Shown here one piece after another: positions 20,089 to 30,723 of a stretch of 55,000 nt of DNA. The notes under the pieces are model-generated. The model was given only the letters and a program-made list of their open reading frames with translations, was not told the DNA's origin and searched no databases. Numbering within the stretch: position 1 is the first letter of the stretch; every line of letters starts with the position of its first letter. The translations under genes were made by a program, and so were the position numbers. The stretch lies in NCBI GenBank assembly GCA_016946835.1, contig JACVTC010000212.1:1-55000 (forward strand). Direction: 5' to 3'. The DNA is from Neocallimastix lanati (nom. inval.). Taxonomy: Eukaryota > Neocallimastigomycota > Neocallimastigomycetes > Neocallimastigales > Neocallimastigaceae.

Positions 20089-20215
20089 ATTAGAATTCTT
20101 TATTAGTCCTTTTATTTCAGAAGAACTTATATATTTATCATTTTCTTGATTATTTGTTTCAGTTTTTAAACTTTTAGTTATATGTCCACTATCACTATTA
20201 ACCTTTGACTTTTAG
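20089..20215 (-). other. Upstream coding-like extension of the ankyrin gene
   Basis: The frame of the ankyrin protein is open here back to a TAA near 20216 and aligns with the N terminus of the 7736-8629 product. It lacks a start codon, so the start was lost or lies in an upstream exon. The minus-strand sequence ACACTAAAAG at its edge could serve as a 3' splice site, but no donor was identified. Confidence 0.45.
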
Positions 20216-20925
20216 TGTTGTTTATTATAATCTTATAATAAACTCTAAGTTTAAATATTCTCGTTTTCAATATTTTAAATTATATTTTTTAATTTTATTT
20301 CAATTAATAATATTTTTTATTATTAATTGTAGAAAGAATTAATTATTAATATAATTTAATATTTTTAATTAATTCTTTACACATAACTGATACAATTAAT
20401 TTAAAAAGTATCATAAAATATGGGAAAAGCAAGAGGGAATTAATCAAGAAATATCGTATTTATGAAATAGTATAATAATTATTATATATTTATATAATAC
20501 ACTCAAATTATTATTATTTTAGAATATAATGTTCATTTTATTATATTTATTTATTAAAATTATTCACTTTATTATATTTATTTATTAAAATAATTATTCA
20601 CTATTATTCATTCTCAATTAATACGTTTCAATAAAAATAAAAACACAACATTTTTTTTTAATTAAAACTTCCTAATTTTTATCTTATTATTCTCTATATT
20701 ATTATTATTTAAAATTTGTACTTTTTACATAATTAATTATATTATATATATTTTTATAATAAACTTATATTAATAATAAAATAATAAAATAATTTTATAA
20801 TATTATATCTTATTAAATATTAATTTTAACTTATTTAGAAAATATTAATAATAAAATTATTTACAATAATATTTAAAATAATAATTATATCATTTTACAT
20901 TCTTATTAAATATCTCGTATCATAA
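20216..20925. other. AT-rich stretch without recognisable genes
   Basis: No open frame or tRNA is seen. It ends at ATAA (20922-20925), the left target duplication of the LTR at 20926. Because a PBS follows that LTR, part of this stretch may be an older LTR, but its start cannot be set. Confidence 0.4.
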
Positions 20926-21765
20926 TGTTATGGTTCGGGTTTTATTAGAATTTTTATTTAATTATTTATTTTTAATATTTTTCTGTCTACATTTTAATTA
21001 TTGAAAAACTTCACTTATTTATACTTTTTGAAAAAAAAAATAAATATGTAAAGCCTTTCTACATTTTATTATCATATTTAAAAAAAAAATAATTTACTAT
21101 TATTAATTAATTAAAATTTTATATTAATTTAAATTAACTAATTCATAAGTATTTTTATTTTAATAAATTTTGTTTATATAATTTTATATTATTTTTCATA
21201 TACTAAAACTAAATTATTTAATATATACGAAAAGAAACAAACAAAATTTAAAAAGATTTTACAGAAAAATAAAATTATTTTAATCAAGAATGTTAATATA
21301 ATATTCTTATATTTTATATAAAATAAATTTAAAAACTATAATATATTTAATATTTATTATTAATCAATTAAGATTTGATTTTATTTGTGGGGAATAAAAA
21401 TATTAAATAATCAATTTAAAAAATAAAATAAAATACTAAAAAGAATACAAGTTTAATATTGATACAATATAATAATAATATAATAATATATTTGAAAATA
21501 AAAATAAAATATTAATATTGATAATAAACACTTTAATAAAATAATAAAATTTAAGGTTAAATTATAGATATTGATATTAATAATAAAAATATAGAATTAT
21601 TGATAATATTTTAGAAACTTTTAATAAAAATAAAAAAAAATATATTTAGAAAATATTTTAGTATAGAAAATATAGTAAAGTAATATTAATTAAAGAATAA
21701 TATAATGGATTCTAAAGTAAGTTGAAATTCTAATTAATAATCCATTATATGTTCGTTCTTTACCA
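20926..21765 (+). mobile_element. LTR family G, copy A (flanked by ATAA)
   Basis: The 840-bp unit starts TGTTATGGTTCGG and ends TTCTTTACCA, flanked by ATAA on each side. It is nearly the same as 22621-23462 and, inverted, 38006-38825. It is followed directly by a PBS-like sequence. Near the 3' end AATGGATTCTAAAG and an imperfect partner near 21735-21750 form an inverted repeat. Confidence 0.75.
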
Positions 21766-21769
21766 ATAA

Positions 21770-22616
21770 TGGTACAAGATCTGAAGATTTTATTAATAAA
21801 ATAATATATTCTAATAATAAGGAAAAATTTAAAATAATATTCTCTAATTCTAAACCTAAATTAATTAATAAACTACTCTAATTTTAGTCTAAACTATCCT
21901 AATGTAAAAGAATCTAAACTAAGTTAAAATAACTTAAACTAATATCTTAATCTAAACTATTCTAATCTAAACTAAACAATTTCTCTAAATCTATTACTAT
22001 TTCTATAAAATGTTTAATACAACTAATCTATTACTAAACTAATTTTATACTATACTTATCTTAATATTATACACTAAACACAAAAAACTATTAATTAAAC
22101 ACTTTTAAAACATTAAATTTAGAAAAAAACTATTTAATAAATTTTAATTTATTTTAAACTATTTAATTTATTATTTAACTTTTAGAAAATATTAAAAAAA
22201 TAATATAATAATAAAGTCGTAAGAAAAAAGGGAGAGAACAAAAGTATTGTGTTACTTTGTTCTTTTTTATACTAATAAAATATTTATTTGATTGGATTAA
22301 AAATAAAAATAAAAAAAATTAATAATAAAAATTTAATAATAAAAATTTAATAATAAAAATATAATAATAAAAATATAATAAACTTAAATTTTCTAAATTA
22401 TTAAAATATTATATAAAAATTTACAATATTAAATAATGTAATTAATACATGATTTTTTAATACATCTAATTATTTTTATTTAACTTTATAATATTCTATA
22501 ACTAATATTTTAATATTCAATTTTTTTATTATTTATTTATAATTGTTAATGATATTTTTTACTTTAATATTTTCTTTAAATAGTTTAATTTTTCTTTATT
22601 TAATTGTACCGTAACA
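21770..22616 (+). mobile_element. PBS and 0.85-kb noncoding interior between two family G LTRs
   Basis: TGGTACAAGATCTG (21770-21783) resembles the PBS at 908. The rest is AT-rich without open frames and includes a run of AATAATAAAAATTT units at about 22318-22380. It could be the interior of a small non-autonomous LTR element bounded by copies A and B, but no polypurine tract precedes copy B, so two independent solo LTRs are equally possible. Confidence 0.5.
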
Positions 22617-22620
22617 ATAA

Positions 22621-23462
22621 TGTTATGGTTCGAGTTTTATTAGAAATTTTATTAATTATTTATTTTTAATATTTTTCTGTCTACATTTTAATTATTGAAA
22701 AACTTCACTTATTTATACTTTTTGAAAAAAAAAATAAATATGTAAAGCCTTTCTACATTTTATTATCATATTTAAAAAAAAAATAATTTACTATTATTAA
22801 TTAATTAAAATTTTATATTAATTTAAATTAACTAATTCATAAGTATTTTTATTTTAATAAATTTTGTTTATATAATTTTATATTATTTTTCATATACTAA
22901 AACTAAATTATTTAATATATACGAAAAGAAACAAACAAAATTTAAAAAGATTTTACAGAAAAATAAAATTATTTTAATCAAGAATGTTAATATAATATTC
23001 TTATATTTTATATAAAATAAATTTAAAAACTATAATATATTTAATATTTATTATTAATCAATTAAGATTTGATTTTATTTGTGGGGAATAAAAATATTAA
23101 ATAATCAATTTAAAAAATAAAATAAAATACTAAAAAGAATACAAGTTTAATATTGATACAATATAATAATAATATAATAATATATTTGAAAATAAAAATA
23201 AAATATTAATATTGATAATAAACACTTTAATAAAATAATAAAATTTAAGGTTAAATTATAGATATTGATATTAATAATAAAAATATAGAATTATTGATAA
23301 TATTTTAGAAACTTTTAATAAAAATATAAAAAAAAAATATATTTAGAAAATATTTTAGTATAGAAAATATAGTAAAGTAATATTAATTAAAGAATAATAT
23401 AATGGATTCTAAAGAAAGTTGAAATTCTAATTAATAATCCATTATATGTTCGTTCTTTACCA
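22621..23462 (+). mobile_element. LTR family G, copy B (flanked by ATAA)
   Basis: 842 bp with ends TGTTATGG…TTTACCA, flanked by ATAA at 22617-22620 and 23463-23466. Nearly identical to copy A. The next LTR (23467) begins immediately after the duplication. Confidence 0.75.
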
Positions 23463-23466
23463 ATAA

Positions 23467-24386
23467 TGTAAGAAACTCTAATAAAAAGAAATTTTTTTAT
23501 AAGAGTTTATTTTTTATATTGATTGAGTTTATTATTAAAAAAAAAATAAAGAAAAATACTTATATTTAAATAGACGAAAATTAGAAAAAGTAGAAGACTC
23601 GTATATAAAAATAAGTTTTTAAAACACAAAATTTTATTAAAAAAAATTTTTAAACTTTAAATTTTAGGTTATTATTATTTTTAATATTTATCTTTATTAA
23701 TATTTTTAATAATAATAACTCTTGATTTCTGAAAAAACAGAAATCAATCGTTATTTTATACTTTTTTATTTATTAATTAATCTTATTTTATATTTATTTA
23801 TTATTATTATTTTTTTTTTTATCATGTGTCTGTTTAATTAATTAATTATTATTATTTATTTTTCATGTGTTTATTTAATTAATAATTATTTAATATAATA
23901 TATTAATTATTTCTTAATTAAGCTATTGTTTGCTAGTCAGCTGTTGTATCTTCAGGAAAAGACTAGCAGAAAAACCTGAAGATTTTCTTAATTGTATTAA
24001 ATTAGAACGAATTATTTCAAAGAAATTTATTATTTAATTTAATTTAATTATTATTTAATATTATTGTGAAAATAATTTTAGAATATTAAATATTAATTTT
24101 AATTTATTTATTATTTAATATTATTGTGAAAATAATTTTAGAATATTAAATATTAATTTTAATTTATTTATTATTTAATATTATTGTGGAAATTATTTAG
24201 AAGAATTTTAAATTTTAAACATAATTGTATTTGTGAAAATTCTATTATTATTTTTTAATATTTAATATTATTATACTTACGTATTTTAATTTTTTAATTA
24301 ATAAAATTTATATTTAGATTAATTTGTAATTAATAAAATTTATATTTAGACTAAGAAATATAGAAAATATTTCTATATTTCTTACA
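23467..24386 (-). mobile_element. Solo LTR, diverged family F, inverted copy 5 (target duplication AATAA)
   Basis: Both ends are family F ends (TGTAAGAA…TTCTTACA) and AATAA flanks it (23462-23466 and 24387-24391). Read on the minus strand it has the CTTGATTTCT-like motif and the stem-loop of family F at 23948-23956 with 23975-23983. It also contains a perfect 60-bp tandem duplication (24061-24120 equals 24121-24180) and a partial third unit. Confidence 0.7.
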
Positions 24387-24391
24387 AATAA

Positions 24392-25066
24392 TGACAAATG
24401 TTGATTATTATCTTAATTTAGAATTTACTTCTAAAAGTGATAATAATTTGTCAATTAAAAGGGTAGTTATTAACACAAAAATGTTAATTAAAACACTACA
24501 GTTTAAAATAAGAAAAGAATATTTGTTTTTTTTTTATAATAAAACTTTATTTATCAATATAAAATTGTACTTTTTATTATTTTGAATATTTATATTCTTA
24601 ATAAAAAGTATTTAAAATAAATGAGAATAAAAGAAAATAATTTATTAAAACTTAAATTTTAAATTTTTAATTCTTGAATTCTGATTTTTTTATTTTTAAA
24701 GAAATATTTACATGTTTTTATATTTTTCTTTTAAGTTTAAATTATTTAAAATAAAACTATATAATTATTTTAAGTAAACACTTTTAAGATAAAATAAACA
24801 ATTTTGTTATTATTAATAAGTTTCTTTTTAATTAATATTAATATCAATTTAAACTGAGATTTAATTTAAAATCGTTAAAGTAAAATAAAAGAATAATTTA
24901 ATATAAAATACATTGTTCTTTAAATTAAAATAATATTTATTTAATAATTTTAAATCTTTTAATTTATTTTTATTAAAATATTATTTTATAATTATCAATA
25001 ACTAATTAAGAGGGTTATTATTCCATTTTATTGATTTTTCTTAATTTATAATTTGGTTATTTATCA
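24392..25066 (-). repeat. 3' LTR of the gypsy element
   Basis: On the minus strand it begins TGATAAATAACC and ends CATTTGTCA. It matches 30724-31398 without indels. The last codons and the stop of pol lie inside its first 10 bases. Confidence 0.95.
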
Positions 25067-28000
25067 ATTCCTCCACCATCAGATTGAACTTCGTCTCTTG
25101 AAGTTGTAATATTTTCTTCTCTTATTGTATATGGATAAACATTTTTAATATGTACGTTTCTTGCAAGTAATTTTCCAGTTTGTGGGTCTTCTAATACTAC
25201 TGTGTTGAATTTTGGTTCTTTTACAACCCTAAATGGTCCGTAAAAGTAAGGGTCCAACTTTGTCCTGTTAATTAATCTTATCATCACATAGTCTCCAATT
25301 TTGTATTGTTTCTTTAAGGCTTTATTGAAACCTATTCTGTGTTCCCAATATTTATTAGCATATTCTGAATATCCTATTGCTTCTTTTACCCATTTGTAAT
25401 GTCTTAAAAATCTTCGAAAATTAAATTCGTCTTCTGTTTCTCCTTCTTCTTGGTGAATATCCGGAAACATGATTTCCATTGGCCAAGTATCCCTTCTTCC
25501 ATATAATAGTTCAAAACTGCTGAATTTAGTTTTTGAACTTTTTGTTGTTCTAAGTGCCCATAAGACTGATGGAAGACATTCGTCCCATTCCTGTTCTTCC
25601 GTTATTAATAATCGTAATATTTTTCCAATCTCTCTATTTCTGTTTTCTATCATTCCATTTGATTGTGGATGGTGTGGTGCAGTAAAATGTACCCATGATC
25701 CATATAAATCGATCATCATTTTTGTAATATCCGAAATGAATGAGGATCCATTATCTGTTATGACTATTTCTGGTGGTCCACGTCTTGCTATTACTTCTGT
25801 TAAAAATTTAATTACCTGTTCTGATTTAATATCTGGTATAACTTTGGCTTCTGGCCATTTAGTAAAGTAATCAACTAAAGTAATTATATATTTATTACCT
25901 TGTTTTGTGGCTGGTAACGGTCCGATAATATCTAGTCCTACTCTGGTAAAAGGTTTTTCAATTGGTGTAATATGATCTTCTGTATTTTGTGGTAGTGATT
26001 TGGGTCTAAATAGTTGACACTTGTGGCATGATCGAACCCACATTCTAACATCATTCCATATTCCAGGCCAGTAGTATGATTCTAAAATTCTTAAAGTAGT
26101 CTTTTCAGCACCTTCATGGCCGACGTTATGAGCTCTATCAATAATATCTTTCTTATCTTCATCTCTATAAATGACTTTTAAATATAAATCGTTTTTTTTA
26201 TAATATAAAGTGTTATCTATTATTTGATAATTTTTGCTAAAATATTTTCTTATACCTTCTGGTAAGTCTAAATCTCTTGGGTTGATATCACTTAAAATAG
26301 CATTAATACAATTTGTAACACTTTCATTTTGTTTTGATGGTAATCTAGATAAAGCATCTGCGAATATATTAGACTTTCCTTTTTCGTATATTAATTTTAT
26401 TTTATATTTATTAAATTCTTCTATCCATCTAAAATGTCTATTTTTGGTTGGTATGCTATTTTCAAAAAAACCTAAAAGTGGTTTATGGTCAGTAATTACT
26501 GTTGTTATTTGTTTATTACTTACAATATATTCGCGGAATTTCTTTAAACTATAAATAACTGCTAAGCCTTCCAGATCGGTTATAGAGTAATTTTCTTCTG
26601 CAGGCTTTAAGGATCTGCTAACACAATAAATTGGATGTTCCAATTTATCTTCCTCCCGTTGCAAGAGTACGCCCCCGATTCCTTTGATAGAAGCATCTGT
26701 TCTAATAATGAATGGCCTATTGAAATCAGGAAAGGCAAGTATTGGATCTTTCAAGAGACAATTTCTTAAGTCTTCAAATGCTAAGGTACAATCATTATTC
26801 CAATTGTAATTATTATTTTTCTTTAAAAGTTTGAATAGTGGACTAGCTCTAATAGAAAAGTTTTTTATAAATTTTCTGTAATAACTTACCAAACCAAGAA
26901 ATGATCTTAATTGAGAAATATTCTTTGGGTTTTCCCATAAGGCAATACTTTGGACTTTTGATGGTGCAGTTTTTAATCCATCAGCTGTTAGTACATGTCC
27001 TAAAACTTCGACTTTTTCTTTAAAAAATTGACACTTTTGTAAATTTATTGATAAATTATATTTTGAGAATATATCGAATACTAATTTTAAGTGATTTATG
27101 TGCTCTTTTAAATTCTTAGAATAAACCACGATATCGTCAATATAGACAAATAAGCATTCACCTATTAATGGTAGCAATATCCGATTCATTTCTCGTTGGA
27201 ATGTCGCTGGCGCATTTGTGAGTCCAAAAGGCATTACTAAAAAATTGTAATTTCCAAATTTTGTGGTGAATGATGTTTTCTCGATATCTTTCTTATTCAT
27301 TGGTATTTGGTGGTAACCAGAAAATAAATCCAATGCGGAAAATATTTTTGCACCCTTTACTGATGTTACTAATTCGTCAATGAGAGGCAAGGCATAAGAA
27401 TCTTTTATTGTAATATTATTCAGTTTTCTATAATCAATACACATTCTCCATTTTCCATTTTTCTTTTGAACAAGTAATACTGGGAATGCCCATGGTGAAT
27501 GGGAAGGTTCTATTAGTCCTTTGTTTAATAATGATATTATTTCCTCCTTAAGAATATTTGAATGTTCCTTTGATAATTTGTACGGTTTTAATTTTATTGG
27601 TACATTGGTAGTTGTTATAATATTATGAGGATGCAAATTTGCAGTTGTTAATTGAGAAAGAGAAGTTGCCATACACTTTTGATTATTTAATATTAAAATT
27701 TTAAATTCTTCCTTTATTTCAATTGGTACTTCGTTAATTATTTCGTTAAGAGTATTCATAAATTCATTTTCTTCTTCGTTTGAAATAATAATTGAATTAA
27801 TTAAAGGTATGTCCTGTTTACTATTAATAATTTCGCTAACTTTAATTAAACCTTTATCAGTCTTCTTGTAAATAAAATCATCATCTGGGTCAATTAATAA
27901 TCTATATTTCTTTTGTATACTTCTTCCTATAATTAAATCATAATAATTATTTGTATAGTCTATAATATAAAATTTTTCATTAATAGTTAAATTTTCACTT

Positions 28001-29019
28001 ATTTTTAATTTTATAGTTGTATAATATTGAGTTGGTATTAATGTTCCATCAGCTAGAGCAATGGTAATTGTTTCGTCAGTTTTTACTATGTTATTTAATT
28101 CAGTTTTATTAAAACTTTCTAAGGTAATTATATTAATATTTGCACCAGTATCAAATAATACTTTAAAAGGTTGGTTATTTATTTCCCCAATGATAATCGG
28201 TATATTAAAATTCGCTATTGAACATAAAATTCTTTCTACTCTTGGCTTTAGACCCTGTTCCAATTCTTTTCTTATTGCTGGACTTGCTGCTAATAGCTGG
28301 GCTAAATTAATTTTTGGATAGATTGATTTGATTTCTTCAATAATATTAAACTTTTGTTCTTTATCTAATAATTTTATTTCAGTCATATTCCTTTTAGTAA
28401 TAAATTTTGTTGGCTTATTTTCATTATAATTATCTTTATCTAAATCAATTACATTATTTGTTTTTATTTCATTTTTATTTTTATAATTTTCATTATCTTT
28501 ATTACTATTATCATTTTTATTATCATCATTATTCTTATTATCATAATTATTTTTATTATTTTTATTATTTTTATTATTTGTATTATTTGTATTATTTGTA
28601 TTATTTGTATTATTTGTATTATTTGTATTATTTGTATTATTATCATTATTATTATTAATTCCATTACTGTCATTATTATTAATAACACCATCATAACTAT
28701 GATTATTATTAAGATTTATACTTTCCTCAAGATTATTTTTATTTTCTATTTCTTGATTATTATTAGTTTCGTTATTTTCATTCTGGTTGGAGTATTCTTC
28801 TTCATTATCATCCATATCCATGGCTCTTCTTCTTTTGTCTCTAATTTCTCTTTTTTGTTGTTTTACTATTTTAATTTTGGGTTGGTTTAATATTGAAGGT
28901 TTAATAATTGATTTATTTGATAATTTTATTTTGTTTTTATTCAATTGATTTGAAGTTGTAATCTTTTTTTTTTGTGCGGCATTAATTGTGTATATGTTAT
29001 TGTTATTATTGGAATTCAT
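25057..29019 (-). CDS. pol: Gypsy Pol: protease, reverse transcriptase, RNase H, integrase
   Basis: The 1320-residue product has, in order: an Asn-rich N-terminal region with (NTN)n (about 1-200), protease with LFDTGANIN (about 288), reverse transcriptase with LDLFSGYHQ and YIDDIVVYSKN (about 624), RNase H with RTDAS (about 771) and TDHKPLL, integrase zinc domain (HNVGHEGAE…CHKC, about 960-996), core Asp-Asp-Glu (GLDIIGP, ITDNGSS, GMIENRN at about 1025, 1085 and 1118) and a GPF-type C-terminal domain (YGPFRVV, about 1258). PR-RT-RH-IN order places it in Ty3/gypsy. There is no chromodomain, unlike the remnants elsewhere in the window. The ATG at 29019 is unlikely to be the true start: the frame is open back to a TTTAAAA slip site in gag, implying synthesis as Gag-Pol by -1 frameshifting. 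The stop codon lies within the 3' LTR. Confidence 0.95.
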   Translation of the reverse strand: MNSNNNNNIYTINAAQKKKITTSNQLNKNKIKLSNKSIIKPSILNQPKIKIVKQQKREIRDKRRRAMDMDDNEEEYSNQNENNETNNNQEIENKNNLEESINLNNNHSYDGVINNNDSNGINNNNDNNTNNTNNTNNTNNTNNTNNTNNKNNKNNKNNYDNKNNDDNKNDNSNKDNENYKNKNEIKTNNVIDLDKDNYNENKPTKFITKRNMTEIKLLDKEQKFNIIEEIKSIYPKINLAQLLAASPAIRKELEQGLKPRVERILCSIANFNIPIIIGEINNQPFKVLFDTGANINIITLESFNKTELNNIVKTDETITIALADGTLIPTQYYTTIKLKISENLTINEKFYIIDYTNNYYDLIIGRSIQKKYRLLIDPDDDFIYKKTDKGLIKVSEIINSKQDIPLINSIIISNEEENEFMNTLNEIINEVPIEIKEEFKILILNNQKCMATSLSQLTTANLHPHNIITTTNVPIKLKPYKLSKEHSNILKEEIISLLNKGLIEPSHSPWAFPVLLVQKKNGKWRMCIDYRKLNNITIKDSYALPLIDELVTSVKGAKIFSALDLFSGYHQIPMNKKDIEKTSFTTKFGNYNFLVMPFGLTNAPATFQREMNRILLPLIGECLFVYIDDIVVYSKNLKEHINHLKLVFDIFSKYNLSINLQKCQFFKEKVEVLGHVLTADGLKTAPSKVQSIALWENPKNISQLRSFLGLVSYYRKFIKNFSIRASPLFKLLKKNNNYNWNNDCTLAFEDLRNCLLKDPILAFPDFNRPFIIRTDASIKGIGGVLLQREEDKLEHPIYCVSRSLKPAEENYSITDLEGLAVIYSLKKFREYIVSNKQITTVITDHKPLLGFFENSIPTKNRHFRWIEEFNKYKIKLIYEKGKSNIFADALSRLPSKQNESVTNCINAILSDINPRDLDLPEGIRKYFSKNYQIIDNTLYYKKNDLYLKVIYRDEDKKDIIDRAHNVGHEGAEKTTLRILESYYWPGIWNDVRMWVRSCHKCQLFRPKSLPQNTEDHITPIEKPFTRVGLDIIGPLPATKQGNKYIITLVDYFTKWPEAKVIPDIKSEQVIKFLTEVIARRGPPEIVITDNGSSFISDITKMMIDLYGSWVHFTAPHHPQSNGMIENRNREIGKILRLLITEEQEWDECLPSVLWALRTTKSSKTKFSSFELLYGRRDTWPMEIMFPDIHQEEGETEDEFNFRRFLRHYKWVKEAIGYSEYANKYWEHRIGFNKALKKQYKIGDYVMIRLINRTKLDPYFYGPFRVVKEPKFNTVVLEDPQTGKLLARNVHIKNVYPYTIREENITTSRDEVQSDGGGIDK
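25067..25077 (-). promoter_or_regulatory. Polypurine tract, gypsy
   Basis: GGTGGAGGAAT on the minus strand abuts the 3' LTR start TGATAAAT and overlaps the end of pol. Confidence 0.8.
28560..28640 (-). repeat. 9-bp microsatellite coding (Asn-Thr-Asn)n in pol
   Basis: ATTATTTGT is repeated about eight times on the plus strand, in frame with pol, preceded by ATTATTTTT units (Asn-Lys-Asn). Confidence 0.85.
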
Positions 29020-29042
29020 TGTATTTGCAATTTTATTTATAT

Positions 29043-29076
29043 TGGGAGATTGCGCACTCCCATTATTTATTTTAAA
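29043..29076 (-). promoter_or_regulatory. -1 ribosomal frameshift signal between gag and pol
   Basis: On the minus strand the heptamer T TTA AAA (29070-29076) lies in the gag frame directly before the gag stop TAA. Seven bases later comes a stem TGGGAG/CTCCCA (29057-29062 with 29043-29048) around the 8-nt loop TGCGCAAT. The pol frame is the -1 frame and is open from the heptamer. Slip site, spacing and stem match the known X XXY YYZ class. Confidence 0.8.
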
Positions 29077-30013
29077 CGTTCATCATTTTGTTCAGATTCT
29101 GGGCAGTCAACTTCATTATGTCCGATCCTCATACAATTTACGCAAAAATTAATTTTTAAGTCGGAGAGCTTTTGTGTTATTTCTTTTATTTCTTCATCAT
29201 TTATGCTTTGTTTTGCATTATTTCTATTATTATTAGTATTTTTATTTAATTGTTCTTTATATTGATAATAATTATTGTACTTATTATTGTAGTTACTATT
29301 ATAGGATTTATTATTATAAAAATTTTTATTTTGATATCCATACGTTGAACTATTAGCGTTATTATTATTTCCTTCCTTATTTTTATTATTTGGAGAATAA
29401 AAATTAATATAAGAACTTTCGGATTGCCTTTTTGTAGAATTATGGCTAGTAGTTTTCTCTTTTGAAGGATTTTTATTTTTATTTTCTTTAATAAGGTTCA
29501 TAATCTTTTCTTTCTTCGAAGTGATTTTCTGAGCTTCTTCTAAGGTTGTTGGTTCTTCCTCCATTAAGCTTTCGTATATTTTATTCCAATTACGAAAAGC
29601 ATTTATATAATAAGATGTTACGATAACATCTGAGATTACCACAGTTTTACTTATTTGGTTTAGCAATTCAGAGAATCGTATGTCAAAGTCTGTAATTGTT
29701 TCATCTTTACGTATAGTAATAGATGAAAGTTCCAGAAGTCTGGAATTCTTTGACGCAGTTTTCTTATAATACTTTGCTAAATTTGTTAATATAGTATCAT
29801 ATTCATCTGGTATTTTTTTATTTAGAGAATTATAAACTATTGTCCTTGCAACACCATCTGTTATTGCAATTAAATAATCTATTTTCTCTCTTTCTTCGCT
29901 TACTTTAAAAGTAAGACACCAATGTTCGAATGCAAACTTCCATTCATCGAATGCAACTTTTGTTTTTCCGAGAATGGGAAGTCTGTTGAACGTTATTAAT
30001 TTTATTTGATTTT

Positions 30014-30017
<4 letters not shown>
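29067..30017 (-). CDS. gag: Gypsy Gag with one zinc knuckle
   Basis: The 316-residue structural protein would form virus-like particles. Residues about 1-190 are a retrotransposon Gag capsid region (for example FDEWKFAFEHW, YYKKTASKNSRLLELSSI). An Asn/Tyr-rich basic region follows (about 190-275), then a single CX2CX4HX4C knuckle CVNCMRIGHNEVDC (about 292-305) for RNA binding. Gag ends 48 bp past the first pol ATG, in a different frame, with the slip site covering its last two codons. A 34-base A tract (minus strand) abuts the ATG, as at several ATPase genes in this window. Confidence 0.9.

Positions 30018-30051
<34 letters not shown>
30018..30051 (-). promoter_or_regulatory. A tract abutting the gag start codon
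   Basis: An uninterrupted run of A on the coding strand ends at the ATG of gag. A second T/A tract of about 26 bp lies at 30117-30143 and a third of about 43 bp at 30366-30404, all within the leader. Confidence 0.85.
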
Positions 30052-30052
<1 letters not shown>

Positions 30053-30112
30053 TATTTTTATTTTATTTTATTTTACTTATATATGCTACTTTATTGTATC
30101 ACTATATATGTA

Positions 30113-30143
<31 letters not shown>

Positions 30144-30343
30144 ATATATATATATTATTTACTTATATTATTTGTATTATTTTACTTATTTATATTTATA
30201 TTATTTAACTTATTTATATTATTTAACTTATTTTATTATTTTCTTCATTTAATATATATTATCTTTTCTTTGTTTTATATATAAACTAAGATTAATTTTT
30301 AATATCTAAAAATTATATATTATTACTAGTTCTATAATGGTTA

Positions 30344-30406
<63 letters not shown>

Positions 30407-30707
30407 TAATAATAATTAATTATAATTTAATTTACTATATTTTTATTAATTGTGTAACTTATAATTTTTTTTAAAATAATTATATCAATAATTTTAAATT
30501 AATTATTACATTAATCTATTTTAATTAATTTCTGCTAAATATTTTATAACTATGATTTAATGGTTTTCTTTTATTTATTATTAATTTTCACTTAAGTATT
30601 TTACCTCATTGGGTTTTACATAAGAATAACTTTAATTACCTCATTGGGTTTTAATTTTTTTTTTTTTATAGAATAAAGAATTCTACTTACCTCACCGGGC
30701 TTAGTTA
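30052..30707 (-). other. Gypsy 5' leader with simple repeats
   Basis: Noncoding; has a (TA)n run at about 30342-30366, T tracts, and three copies of the motif TTACCTCAYYGGGYTTA (plus strand) at 30601, 30636 and 30687, the last running into the PBS. Confidence 0.7.
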
Positions 30708-30720
30708 GGATTCTCCACCA
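30708..30720 (-). promoter_or_regulatory. Gypsy primer-binding site
   Basis: Minus strand TGGTGGAGAATCC begins 3 nt after the 5' LTR end (…TTTGTCA, then AAC). It is complementary to a tRNA 3' end GGATTCTCCACCA; the tRNA identity cannot be told from this alone. Confidence 0.7.
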
Positions 30721-30723
30721 GTT

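Noticed and set aside
20926-23462. DIRS or Penelope-like element based on unusual repeat arrangement
   Set aside because: No tyrosine recombinase, no reverse transcriptase and clear TG…CA LTR ends with 4-bp duplications; ordinary LTRs explain it.
24391-24585. 64-codon frame also found at 30723-30917
   Set aside because: It lies inside the gypsy LTRs, starts at the LTR boundary and has no coding features; the duplication is just the LTR pair.
28464-28694. Isoleucine/methionine-rich and tyrosine-rich open frames around 28400-28700
   Set aside because: Out-of-frame readings of the (Asn-Thr-Asn)n microsatellite in pol.
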